Position numbers and translations under genes: made by a program. Under the pieces are notes generated by a model. The model was not told the origin of the DNA, ran no database searches, and saw only the letters and a list, made by a program, of their open reading frames with translations. A stretch of DNA of 64,000 nt from Urophycis tenuis (lineage: Eukaryota; Chordata; Actinopteri; Gadiformes; Phycidae). Location: NCBI GenBank assembly GCA_036785325.1, contig JAXIVH010000050.1, positions 496,001 through 560,000 on the forward strand, given 5' to 3'. Shown in pieces: positions 47,916-61,214 of the stretch (the first letter of the stretch is position 1; each line of letters starts with the position of its first letter).

Positions 47916-49399
47916 CCAACAGAACACACATGAATCAGCTTATTATTTCGACGACCCATGGGCAAATATAGTCATGCCATACGTCGTTGGAAAGCTTAGA
48001 TTTCCCCGTTTAAAATTAGCCAATCTCCGAGCAATTTGGTTGCTCACAGACAAATCTGCGTCAGGTTGACTGAAGTCTACACAGCAGCTAAAGACATACC
48101 TTCAACGTTTCAATTAACATCAATCTTTCCTTACAGAACACAAATTAATTAGCTTAGTATTTCAACGACCCTTTAGTGAATATAGTCTTGCCATACGCCG
48201 TTGGAAAGCTTAGATTTCCCCGCTTAAAATGAGCCCATCCGCGAGCAGTCTGGTTGATCACAGACTAAACTGCGTCAGGTTGACTGAAGTCTACCCAGCA
48301 GCTAAAAACATACCTTCAACGTTTCAATTAACATCAATCTTTCCTTACAGAACACAAATTAATTAGCTTAGTATTTCAACGACCCATGAGTCAATATAGT
48401 CTTGCCATACGCCGTTGGAAAGCTTAGATTTCCCCGCTTAAAATGAGCCCATCCGCGAGCAGTCTGGTTGATCACAGACTAAACTGCGTCAGGTTGAATG
48501 AAGTCTACCCAGCAGCCAAAAACATACCTTCAACGTTTCAATTAACATCAATCTTTCCTTACAGAACACAAATTAATTAGCTTAGTATTTCAACGACCCA
48601 TGAGTCAATATAGTCTTGCCATACGCCGTTGGAAAGCTTAGATTTCCCCGCTTAAAATGAGCCCATCCGCGAGCAGTCTGGTTGATCACAGACTAAACTG
48701 CGTCAGGTTGACTGAAGTCTACCCAGCAGCTAAAAACATACCTTCAACGTTTCAATTAACATCAATCTTTCCTTACAGAACACAAATTAATTAGCTTAGT
48801 ATTTCAACGACCCATGAGTCGATATAGTCTTGCCATACGCCGTTGGAAAGCTTAGATTTCCCCGCTTAAAATGAGCCCATCCGCGAGCAGTCTGGTTGAT
48901 CACAGACTAAACTGCGTCAGGTTGACTGAAGTCTACCCAGCAGCTAAAAACATACCTTCAACGTTTCAATTAACATCAATCTTTCCTTACAGAACACAAA
49001 TTAATTAGCTTAGTATTTCAACGACCAATGAGTCAATATAGTCTTGCCATACGCCGTTGGAAAGCTTAGATTTCCCCGCTTAAAATGAGACCATCCGCGA
49101 GCAGTCTGCTTGCTCACAGACAAAACTGCGTCAGGTTGACTGAAGTCTACCCAGCAGCTAAAAACATACCTTCAACGTTTCAATTAAGATCAATCTTTCA
49201 ATAAAGAACAGAAATTAATTAGCTTAGTATTTCAACGACCCATGACTCAATATAGTCTTGCCATACGCCGTTGGGAACCTTAGATTTCCCCGCTTAAAAT
49301 GAGCCCATCCCCGAGCAATTTGGTTGCTCACAGACAAAACTGCGTCAGGTTGACTGAAGTCTACCCAGCAGCTAAAAACATACCTTCAACTTTTCAATT
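47916..49399 (+). repeat. 214-bp satellite run S15, 7 monomers
   Basis: The length is exactly 7 x 214 minus 14, with a type B monomer (near 49184) before the next module. Confidence 0.95.
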
Positions 49400-49637
49400 C
49401 ACGCGTTTTTTTTGTAACACGTGTAGCTATGATAAAGGACACATGTTTTGGCCTGTTTTATTATTCATAGTTGGCTTAACAGTAATAGAATATTATTGTA
49501 TGCTATAAGTGACCAGACGTCCGAGATCAAAACTGGGAGCATAATCCCCGAGAAGGGGGAAAAAAAGGGTCAGCTATGTTTAAGTATATATATATATGTG
49601 TGTATATATAAGTGTGTGTGTGTGTGTATATATGCGC

Positions 49638-49682
<45 letters not shown>

Positions 49683-50380
49683 AATCACTTACTTGGAACG
49701 GCATGATCCCACATCGCTGTGAAGGGACGGCGTTAACCAGGTGGGCGTGCAACCCCTCGAGAGAGTTGCTGCCTCACCGGCACTTGTACTTGTTCAGCCG
49801 GATGCAGTTCTTCACAACCACCTTCACAGAGACATACAGCTGTATGCCAGGGGGGTCATGTAACACACAACCTATTGCAAGGTCCTCATTTATGCTGGTG
49901 TCATTTTGAAATGTTACCATATACAAGTTTGAATGGTTTTGACACACGATGACTGCAGAGACAGCTGCAGGATGGCCCACGAAGCAGGACGGAGGGGGCC
50001 TGTGGCTGTGCGGGGAGGACCAGCGGTATGGGTGCTGCCGACACAGGGGGCGGGCGGGCCACAGGCTGACGCAGCAGGAGGCCTCGGCTGGAGGCGGGTG
50101 GGCGCAGGAGGCTTCGGCCGGGTGGAGGACGACAACGCAGTGGGCTGAACGGGCCGGTTGGTGGGAGTCACAGGCTCTGGCTCATCAACAAATAACCTGG
50201 AAATATAAAATACACACGTGATCAGTATTGATATTGATATCTTTTATAAGAACACTGTTCATACCGTTTACACTTTTTATACAACTGTTTATACAATGTC
50301 CATACTGTTTATTTATTAATGTTTATCACTGAAAAATAAAGGTGACTTGGTATGACTTGTGTGCTATTTTCTTTCCACAG
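49400..50380. repeat. composite module U16
   Basis: Module of 981 bp with exon A at 49693-49952 carrying the TGA stop. With U17 it forms a pair matching the U10-U11 and U12-U13 pairs. Confidence 0.9.
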
Positions 50381-50794
50381 CCAACAGAACACACATGAAT
50401 CATCTTATTATTTCGACGACCCATGGGCAAATATAGTCATGCCATACGTCGTTGGAAAGCTTAGATTTCCCCGTTTAAAATGAGCCCATCTCCGAGAAAT
50501 TTGGTTGCTCACAGACAAATCTGCGTCAGGTTGACTGAAGTCTACACAGCAGCTAAAGACATACCTTCAACGTTTCAATTAACATCAATCTTTCCTTACA
50601 GAACACAAATGAATTAGCTTAGTATTTCAACGACCCTTTAGTGAATATAGACTTGCCATACGCCGTTGGAAAGCTTAGATTTCCCCGCTTAAAATGAGCC
50701 CATCCGCGAGCAGTCTGGTTGATCACAGACTAAACTGCGTCAGGTTGACTGAAGTCTACCCAGCAGCTAAAAACATACCTTCAACTTTTCAATT
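50381..50794 (+). repeat. 214-bp satellite run S16, 2 monomers
   Basis: The length is exactly 2 x 214 minus 14. Same marker words as S10 and S12. Confidence 0.95.
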
Positions 50795-51038
50795 CACGCG
50801 TTTTTTTTGTAATACGCGTAGCTCTGATAAAGGACACATGTTTTGGCCTGTTTTATTATTCATAGTTGGCTTAACAGTAATAGAATATTATTATATGCTA
50901 TAAGTGACCAGACGTCCGAGATCAAACCTGGGAGCATAATCCCCGAGAAGGGGGAAAAAAAGGGTCAGCTATGTTTAAGTATATATATATATGTGTGTGT
51001 ATATATGCGAGTGTGTGTGTGTGTGTATATATGCGCGC

Positions 51039-51093
<55 letters not shown>

Positions 51094-51792
51094 TTAATCA
51101 CTTACTTGGAACGGCATGATCCCATATCGCTGTGAAGGGATGGCGTTAACCAGGTGGGCGTGCAACCCCTCGAGAGAGTTGCTGCCTCGCCGGCACTTGT
51201 ACTTGTTCAGCCGGATGCAGTTCTTCACAACCACCTTCACAGAGACATACAGCTGTATGCCAGGGGGGTCCTGTAACACACAACCTATTGCAAGGTCCTC
51301 ATTTATGCTGGTGTCATTTTGAAATGTTACCATATACAAGTTTGAATGGTTTTGACACACGATGACTGCAGAGACAGCTGCAGGATGGCCCACGAAGCAG
51401 GACGGAGGGGGCCTGTGGCTGTGCGGGGAGGACCAGCGGTATGGGTGCTGCCGACACAGGGGGCGGGCGGGCCACAGGCTGACGCAGCAGGAGGCCTCGG
51501 CTGGAGGCGGGTGGGCGCAGGAGGCTTCGGCCGGGTGGAGGACGACAACGCAGTGGGCTGAACGGGCCGGTTGGTGGGAGTCACAGGCTCTGGCTCATCA
51601 ACAAATAACCTGGAAATATAAAATACACACGTGATCAGTATTGATATTGATATCTTTTATAAGAACACTGTTCATACTGTTTACACTTTTTATACAACTG
51701 TTTATACAATGTCCATACTGTTTATTTATTAATGTTTATCACTGACAATAAAGTTGACTTGGTAGGACTTGTGTGCTATTTTCTTTCCACAG
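50795..51792. repeat. composite module U17, empty site of the L2 insertion
   Basis: Module of 998 bp with exon A at 51106-51365, open. It shares ATCAAACCTGGG, TACGCGTAGCTCTG and the GTTTGT interruption with U11 and U13, but reads CCGAGAAGGGGG without L2 at about 50942. The right end matches U7. Confidence 0.92.
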
Positions 51793-54700
51793 CCAACAGA
51801 ACACACATGAATCAGCTTATTATTTCGACGACCCGTGGGCAAATATAGTCATGCCATACGCCGTTGGAAAGCTTAGATTTCCCCGCTTAAAATGAGCTCA
51901 TCCCTGACCAATTTGGTTGCTCACAGACAAAACTGCGTCAGGTTGACTGAAGTCTACCCAGCAGCTAAAAACATACCTTCAACGTTTCAATTAACATCAA
52001 TCTTTCCTTATAGAACACAAATTAATTAGCTTAGTATTTCAACGACCCATGAGTCAATATAGTCTTGCCATACGCTGTTGGAAAGCTTAGATTTCCCTGC
52101 TTAAAATGAGCCCATCCGCGAGCAGTCTGGTTGCTCACAGACTAAACTGCGTCAGGTTGAATGAAGTCTACCCAGCAGCTAAAAACATACCTTCAACGTT
52201 TCAATTAAGATCAATCTCTCAATAAAGAACAGAAATTAATTAGCTGAGTATTTCAACGACCCATGAGTCAATATAGTCTTGCCATACGGCGTTGGAAAGC
52301 TTAGATTTCCCCGCTTAATATGAGCCCATCCGCGAGCAGTCTGGTTGATCACAGACTAAACTGCGTCAGGTTGAATGAAGTCTACCCAGCAGCTAAAAAC
52401 ATACCTTCAACGTTTCAATTAACATCAATCTTTCCTTACAGAACACAAATTAATTAGCTTAGTATTTCAACGGGCCATTGGTGAATATAGTCTTGCCATA
52501 CGCCGTTGAAAAGCTTAGATTTCCCCGCTTAAAATGAGCCCATCCGCGAGCAGTCTGGTTGATCACAGACTAAACTGCGTCAGGTTGACTGAAGTCTACC
52601 CAGCAGCTAAAAACATACCTTCAACGTTTCAATTAACATCAATCTTTCCTTACAGAACACAAATGAATTAGCTTAGTATTTCAACGACCCATGAGTCAAT
52701 ATAGTCTTGAAATACGCCGTTAGAAAGCTTAGATTCCCCCGCTTACAATGAGCCCATCCTCGAGCAGTCTGGTTGATCACAGACTAAACTGCGTCAGGTT
52801 GACTGAAGTCTACCCAGCAGCTAAAAACATACCTTCAACGTTTCAATTAACATCAATCTTTCCTTACAGAACACAAATTAATTAGCTTAGTATTTCAATG
52901 ACCCTTTAGTGAATATAGTCTTGTCATACGCCGTTGGAAAGCTTAGATTTCCCCGCTTAAAATGAGCCCATCCGCGAGCAGTCTGGTTGATCACAGACTA
53001 AACTGCGTCAGGTTGACTGAAGTCTACCCAGCAGCTAAAAACATACCTTCAACGTTTCAATTAACATCAATCTTTCCTTACAGAACACAAATTAATTAGC
53101 TTAGTATTTCAACGACCCATGAGTCAATATAGTCTTGCCATACGCTGTTGGAAAGCTTAGATTTCCCCGCTTAAAATGAGCCCATCCGCGAGCAGTCTGG
53201 TTGATCACAGACTAAACTGCGTCAGGTTGACTGAAGTCTACCCAGCAGCTAAAAACATACCTTCAACGTTTCAATTAACATCAATCTTTCCTTACAGAAC
53301 ACAAATTAATTAGCTTAGTATTTCAATGACCCATGAGTCAATATAGTCTTGCCATACGCCGTTGGAAAGCTTAGATTTCCCCGCTTAAAATGAGCCCATC
53401 CGCGAGCAGTCTGGTTGATCACAGACTAAACTGCGTCAGGTTGACTGAAGTCTACCCAGCAGCTAAAAACATACCTTCAACGTTTCAATTAACATCAATC
53501 TTTCCTTACAGAACACAAATTAATTAGCTTAGTATTTCAACGACCCATGAGTCGATATAGTCTTGCCATACGCCGTTGGAAAGCTTAGATTTCCCCACTT
53601 AAAATGAGCCCATCCGCGAGCAGTCTGGTTGATCACAGACTAAACTGCGTCAGGTTGACTGAAGTCTACCCAGCAGCTAAAAACATACCTTCAACGTTTC
53701 AATTAACATCAATCTTTCCTTACAGAACACAAATTAATTAGCTTAGTATTTCAACGACCCTTTGGTGAATATAGTCTTGCCATACGCCGTTGGAAAGCAT
53801 AGATTTCCCCGCTTATAATGAGCCCATCCCCGAGCAATTTGGTTGCTCACAGACTAAACTGCGTCAGGTTGAAGGAAGTCTACCCAGCAGCTAAAAACAT
53901 ACCTTCAACGTTTCAATTAACATCAATCTTTCCTTACAGAACACAAATTAATTAGCTTAGTATTTCAACGACCCATGAGTCAATATAGTCTTGCCATACG
54001 CCGTTGGAAAGCTTAGATTTCCCCGCTTAAAATGAGCCCATCCGCGAGCAGTCTGGTTGATCACAGACTAAACTGCGTCAGGTTGAATGAAGTCTACCCA
54101 GCAGCCAAAAACATACCTTTAACGTTTCAATTAACATCAATCTTTCCTTACAGAACACAAATTAATTAGCTTAGTATTTCAACGGCCCTTTGGTGAATAT
54201 AGTCTTACCATACGCCGTTGAAAAGCTTAGATTTCCCTGCTTAAAATGAGCCCATCCGCCAGCAGTCTGGTTGATCACAGACTAAACTGCGTCAGGTTGA
54301 CTGAAGTCTACCCAGCAGCTAAAAACATACCTTAAACGTTTCAATTAACATCAATCTTTCCTTACAGAACACAAATTAATTAGCTTAGTATTTCAAAGGC
54401 CCTTTGGTGAATATAGTCTTGCCATAAGCCGTTGAAAAGCTTAGATTTCCCCGCTTATAATGAGCCCATCCCCAAGCAATTTGGTTGCTCAGAGACAAAA
54501 CTGTGTCAGGTTGACTGAAGTCTACCCAGCAGCTAAAAACATACCTTCAACGTTTCAATTAACATCAATCTTTCCTTACAGATCACAAATTAATTAGCTT
54601 AGTATTTCAACGACCAATGAGTCAATATAGTCTTGCCATACGCCGTTGGAAAGCTTAGATTTCCCCGCTTAAAATGAGCCCATCCGCGAGCAGTCTGCTT

Positions 54701-56914
54701 GCTCAGAGACAAAACTGCGTCAGGTTGACTGAAGTCTACCCAGCAGCTAAAAACATACCTTCAACGTTTCAATTAAGATCAATCTTTCAATAAAGAACAG
54801 AAATTAATTAGCTTAGTATTTCAACGACCCATGACTCAATATAGTCTTGCCATACGCCGTTGGGAACCTTAGATTTCCCCGCTTAAAATGAGCCCATCCG
54901 CGAGCAGTCTGGTTGATCACAGACTAAACTGCGTCAGGTTGACTGAAGTCTACCCAGCAGCTAAAAACATACCTTCAACGTTTCAATTAACATCAATCTT
55001 TCCTTACAGAACACAAATTAATTAGCTTAGTATTTCAACGGCCCTTTGGTGAATATAGTCTTACCATACGCCGTTGAAAAGCTTAGATTTCCCTGCTTAA
55101 AATGAGCCCATCCGCCAGCAGTCTGGTTGATCACAGACTAAACTGCGTCAGGTTGACTGAAGTCTACCCAGCAGCTAAAAACATACCTTAAACGTTTCAA
55201 TTAACATCAATCTTTCCTTACAGAACACAAATTAATTAGCTTAGTATTTCAACGACCCTTTGGTGAATATAGTCTTGCCATACGCCGTTGGAAAGCTTAG
55301 ATTTCCCCGCTTATAATGAGCCCATCCCCGAGCAATTTGGTTGCTCACAGACAAAACTGTGTCAGGTTGAGTGAAGTCTACCCAGCAGCTAAAAACATAC
55401 CTTCAACGTTTCAATTAACATCAATCTTTCCTTACAGAACACTAATTAATTAGCTTAGTATTTCAACGACCCATGAGTCAATATAGTCTTGCCATACGCC
55501 GTTGGAAAGCTTAGATTTCCCCGCTTAAAATGAGCCCATCCGCGAGCAGTCTGGTTGATCACAGACTAAACTGCGTCAGGTTGACTGAAGTCTACCCAGC
55601 AGCTAAAAACATACCTTCAACGTTTCAATTAACATCAATCTTTCCTTACAGAACACAAATGAATTAGCTTAGTATTTCAACGACCCATGAGTCGATATAG
55701 TCTTGCCATACGCCGTTGGAAAGCTTAGATTTCCCCGCTTAAAATGAGCCCATCCGCGAGCAGTCTGGTTCATCACAGACTAAACTGCGTCAGGTTGACT
55801 GAAGTCTACCCAGCAGCTAAAAACATACCTTCAACGTTTCAATTAACATCAATCTTTCCTTACAGAACACAAATTAATTAGCTTAGTATTTCAACGACCC
55901 TTTGGTGAATATAGTCTTGCCATACGCCGTTGGAAAGCTTAGATTTCCCCGCTTATAATGAGCCCATCCCCGAGCAATTTGGTTGCTCACAGACTAAACT
56001 GCGTCAGGTTGACTGAAGTCTACCCAGCAGCTAAAAACATACCTTCAACGTTTCAATTAACATCAATCTTTCCTTACAGAACACAAATTAATTAGCTTAG
56101 TATTTCAACGACCCATGAGTCAATATAGTCTTGCCATACGCCGTTGGAAAGCTTAGATTTCCCCGCTTAAAATGAGCCCATCCGCGAGCAGTCTGGTTGA
56201 TCACAGACTAAACTGCGTCAGGTTGAATGAAGTCTACCCAGCAGCCAAAAACATACCTTTAACGTTTCAATTAACATCAATCTTTCCTTACAGAACACAA
56301 ATTAATTATCTTAGTATTTCAACGACCCATGAGTCAATATAGTCTTGCCATACGCCGTTGGAAAGCTTAGATTTCACCGCTTAAAATGAGCCCATCCCCA
56401 AGCAATTTGGTTGCTCAGAGACAAAACTGTGTCAGGTTGACTGAAGTCTACCCAGCAGCTAAAAACATACCTTCAACGTTTCAATTAACATCAATCTTTC
56501 CTTACAGATCACAAATTAATTAGCTTAGTATTTCAACGACCAATGAGTCAATATAGTCTTGCCATACGCCGTTGGAAAGCTTAGATTTCCCCGCTTAAAA
56601 TGAGCCCATCCGCGAGCAGTCTGGTTGCTCACAGACAAAACTGCGTCAGGTTGACTGAAGTCTACCCAGCAGCTAAAAACATACCTTCAACGTTTCAATT
56701 AAGATCAATCTTTCAATAAAGAACAGAAATTAATTAGCTTAGTATTTCAACGACCCATGACTCAATATAATCTTGCCATACGCCGTTGGGAACCTTAGAT
56801 TTCCCCGCTTAAAATGAGCCCATCCCCGAGCAATTTGGTTGCTCACAGACAAAACTGCGTCAGGTTGACTGAAGTCTACCCAGCAGCTAAAAACATACCT
56901 TCAACTTTTCAATT
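51793..56914 (+). repeat. 214-bp satellite run S17, 24 monomers
   Basis: Longest run in the window, exactly 24 x 214 minus 14. Type B monomers lie near 52206, 54777 and 56701. The first part to 52744 duplicates S7. Confidence 0.95.
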
Positions 56915-57152
56915 CACGCGTTTTTTTTGTAATACGTGTAGCTATGATAAAGGACACATGTTTTGGCCTGTTTTATTATTCATAGTTGGCTTAACAGTAA
57001 TAGAATATTATTATATGCTATAAGTGACCAGACGTCCGAGATCAAAACTGGGAGCATAATCCCCGAGAAGGGGGAAAAAAAGGGTCAGCTATGTTTAAGT
57101 ATATATATATATGTGTGTGTATATATAAGTGTGTGTGTGTGTGTATATATGC

Positions 57153-57225
<73 letters not shown>

Positions 57226-57923
57226 AATCACTTACTTGGAACGGCATGATCCCACATCGCTGTGAAGGGACGGCGTTAACCAGGTGGGCGTGCAACCCCT
57301 CGAGAGAGTTGCTGCCTCACCGGCACTTGTACTTGTTCAGCCGGATGCAGTTCTTCACAACCACCTTCACAGAGACATACAGCTGTATGCCAGGGGGGTC
57401 ATGTAACACACAACCTATTGCAAGGTCCTCATTTATGCTGGTGTCATTTTGAAATGTTACCATATACAAGTTTGAATGGTTTTGACACACGATGACTGCA
57501 GAGACAGCTGCAGGATGGCCCACGAAGCAGGACGGAGGGGGCCTGTGGCTGTGCGGGGAGGACCAGCGGTATGGGTGCTGCCGACACAGGGGGCGGGCGG
57601 GCCACAGGCTGACGCAGCAGGAGGCCTCGGCTGGAGGCGGGTGGGCGCAGGAGGCTTCGGCCGGGTGGAGGACGACAACGCAGTGGGCTGAACGGGCCGG
57701 TTGGTGGGAGTCACAGGCTCTGGCTCATCAACAAATAACCTGGAAATATAAAATACACACGTGATCAGTATTGATATTGATATCTTTTATAAGAACACTG
57801 TTCATACCGTTTACACTTTTTATACAACTGTTTGTACAATGTCCATACTGTTTATTTATTAATGTTTATCACTGAAAAATAAAGGTGACTTGGTATGACT
57901 TGTGTGCTATTTTCTTTCCACAG
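56915..57923. repeat. composite module U18
   Basis: Module of 1009 bp with a very long GT tract (about 57154-57221). Exon A at 57236-57495 carries the TGA stop. Confidence 0.9.
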
Positions 57924-58337
57924 CCAACAGAACACACATGAATCAGCTTATTATTTCGACGAGCCATGGGCAAATATAGTCATGCCATACGTCGTTGGAA
58001 AGCTTAGATTTCCCCGTTTAAAATGAGCCCATCTCCGAGAAATTTGGTTGCTCACAGACAAATCTGCGTCAGGTTGACTGAAGTCTACACAGCAGCTAAA
58101 GACATACCTTCAACGTTTCAATTAACATCAATCTTTCCTTACAGAACACAAATGAATTAGCTTAGTATTTCAACGACCCTTTAGTGAATATAGACTTGCC
58201 ATACGCCGTTGGAAAGCTTAGATTTCCCCGCTTAAAATGAGCCCATCCGCGAGCAGTGTGGTTGATCACAGACTAAACTGCGTCAGGTTGACTGAAGTTT
58301 ACCCAGCAGCTAAAAACATACCTTCAACTTTTCAATT
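57924..58337 (+). repeat. 214-bp satellite run S18, 2 monomers
   Basis: The length is exactly 2 x 214 minus 14. Carries the GAGAAATTTGG and ATAGACTTGCC markers. Confidence 0.95.
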
Positions 58338-58573
58338 CACGCGTTTTTTTTGTAATACGCGTAGCTCTGATAAAGGACACATGTTTTGGCCTGTTTTATT
58401 ATTCATAGTTGGCTTAACAGTAATAGAATATTATTATATGCTATAAGTGACCAGACGTCCGAGATCAAAACTGGGAGCATAATCCCCGAGAAGGGGGAAA
58501 AAAAGGGTCAGCTATGTTTAAGTATATATATATATGTGTGTGTATATATGCGTGTGTGTGTGTGTATATATGC

Positions 58574-58616
<43 letters not shown>

Positions 58617-59314
58617 AATCACTTACTTGGAACGGCATGATCCCACATCGCTATGAAGGGATGCCGTTAACCAGGTGGGCGTGCAACCCCTCGAGAGAGT
58701 TGCTGCCTCGCCGGCACTTGTACTTGTTCAGCCGGATGCAGTTCTTCACAACCACCTTCACAGAGACATACAGCTGTATGCCAGGGGGGTCCTGTAACAC
58801 ACAACCTATTGCAAGGTCCTCATTTATGCTGGTGTCATTTTGAAATGTTACCATATACAAGTTTGAATGATTTTGACACACGATGACTGCAGAGACAGCT
58901 GCAGGATGGCCCACGAAGCAGGACGGAGGGGGCCTGTGGCTGTGCGGGGAGGACCAGCGGTATGGGTGCTGCCGACACAGGGGGCGGGCGGGCCACAGGC
59001 TGATGCAGCAGGAGGCCTCGGCTGGAGGCGGGTGGGCGCAGGAGGCTTCGGCCGGGTGGAGGACGACAACGCAGTGGGCTGAACGGGCCGGTTGGTGGGA
59101 GTCACAGGCTCTGGCTCATCAACAAATAACCTGGAAATATAAAATACACACGTGATCAGTATTGATATTGATATCTTTTATAAGAACACTGTTCATACCG
59201 TTTACACTTTTTATACAACTGTTTATACAATGTCCATACTGTTTATTTTTTAATGTTTATCACTGAAAAATAAAGGTGACTTAGTATGACTTGTGTGCTA
59301 TTTTCTTTCCACAG
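58338..59314. repeat. composite module U19
   Basis: Module of 977 bp. Exon A at 58627-58886 lacks the common TGA stop but has its own TAG stop (CAG to TAG near 58651-58654, minus strand), only a few codons before the donor. Confidence 0.9.
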
Positions 59315-59942
59315 CCAACAGAACACACATGAATCAGCTTATTATTTCGACGACCCATGGGCAAATATAGTCATGCCATACGTCGTTGGAAAGCTTAGAT
59401 TTCCCCGTTTAAAATGAGCCCATCTCCGAGCAATTTGGTTGCTCACAGACAAATCTGCGTCAGGTTGACTGAAGTCTACACAGCAGCTAAAGACATACCT
59501 TCAACGTTTCAATTAACATCAATCTTTCCTTACAGAACACAAATTAATTAGCTTAGTATTTCAACGACCCTTTAGTGAATATAGTCTTGCCATACGCCGT
59601 TGGAAAGCTTAGATTTCCCTGCTTAAAATGAGCCCATCCGCGAGCAGTCTGGTTGATCACAGACTAAACTGCGTCAGGTTGACTGAAGTCTACCCAGCAG
59701 CTAAAAACATACCTTCAACGTTTCAATTAACATCAATCTTTCCTTACAGAACACAAATTAATTAGCTTAGTATTTCAACGACCCATGAGTCAATATAGTC
59801 TTGCCATACGCCGTTGGAAAGCTTAGATTTCCCCGCTTAAAATGAGCTCATCCGCGAGCAGTCTGGTTGATCACAGACTAAACTACGTCAGGTTGACTGA
59901 AGTCTACCCAGCAGCTAAAAACATACCTTCAACTTTTCAATT
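59315..59942 (+). repeat. 214-bp satellite run S19, 3 monomers
   Basis: The length is exactly 3 x 214 minus 14. Confidence 0.95.
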
Positions 59943-60180
59943 CACGCGTTTTTTTTGTAATACGTGTAGCTATGATAAAGGACACATGTTTTGGCCTGTT
60001 TTATTATTCATAGTTGGCTTAACAGTAATAGAATATTATTATATGCTATAAGTGACCAGACGTCCGAGATCAAAACTGGGAGCATAATCCCAGAGAAGGG
60101 GGAAAAAAAGGGTCAGCTATGTTTAAGTATATATATATATGTGTGTGTATATATAAGTGTGTGTGTGTGTGTATATATGC

Positions 60181-60231
<51 letters not shown>

Positions 60232-60929
60232 AATCACTTACTTGGAACAGCATGATCCCATATCGCTGTGAAGGGATGGCGTTAACCAGGTGGGCGTGCA
60301 ACCCCTCGAGAGAGTTGCTGCCTCGCCGGCACTTGTACTTGTTCAGCCGGATGCAGTTCTTCACAACCACCTTCACAGAGACATACAGCTGTATGCCAGG
60401 GGGGTCCTGTAACACACAACCTATTGCAAGGTCCTCATTTATGCTGGTGTCATTTTGAAATGTTACCATATACAAGTTTGAATGGTTTTGACACACGATG
60501 ACTGCAGAGACAGCTGCAGGATGGCCCACGAAGCAGGACGGAGGGGGCCTGTGGCTGTGCGGGGAGGACCAGCGGTATGGGTGCTGCCGACACAGGGGGC
60601 GGGCGGGCCACAGGCTGATGCAGCAGGAGGCCTCGGCTGGAGGCGGGTGGGCGCAGGAGGCTTCGGCCGGGTGGAGGACGACAACGCAGTGGGCTGAACG
60701 GGCCGGTTGGTGGGAGTCACAGGCTCTGGCTCATCAACAAATAACCTGGAAATATAAAATACACACGTGATCAGTATTGATATTGATATCTTTTATAAGA
60801 ACACTGTTCATACCGTTTACACTTTTTATACAACTGTTTATACAATGTCCATACTGTTTATTTATTAATGTTTATCACTGAAAAATAAAGGTGACTTGGT
60901 ATGACTTGTGTGCTATTTTCTTTCCACAG
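59943..60929. repeat. composite module U20, last of block II
   Basis: Module of 987 bp with exon A at 60242-60501, open (GIMLFQ variant next to the donor). Confidence 0.9.
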
Positions 60930-61214
60930 CCAACAGAACACACATGAATCAGCTTATTATTTCGACGACCCATGGGCAAATATAGTCATGCCATACGTCG
61001 TTAGAAAGCTTAGATTTCCCCGTTTAAAATGAGCCCATCTCCGAGCAATTTGGTTGCTCACAGACAAATCTGCGTCAGGTTGACTGAAGTCTACACAGCA
61101 GCTAAAGACATACCTTCAACGTTTCAATTAACATCAATCTTTCCTTACAGAACACAAATTAATTAGCTTAGTATTTCAACGACCCTTTAGTGAATATAGT
61201 CTTGCCATACGCCA
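60930..61214 (+). repeat. 214-bp satellite run S20, end of block II
   Basis: About one and a third monomers, then the array edge begins at TTGGAAAGCTTAGATTGCC. Confidence 0.9.

Noticed and set aside
2877..61214. Centromeric function via a CENP-B box in the monomer
   Set aside because: I looked for the TTCG-A-CGGG pattern in the consensus monomer and found none. The telomeric repeats also argue for a subtelomere.
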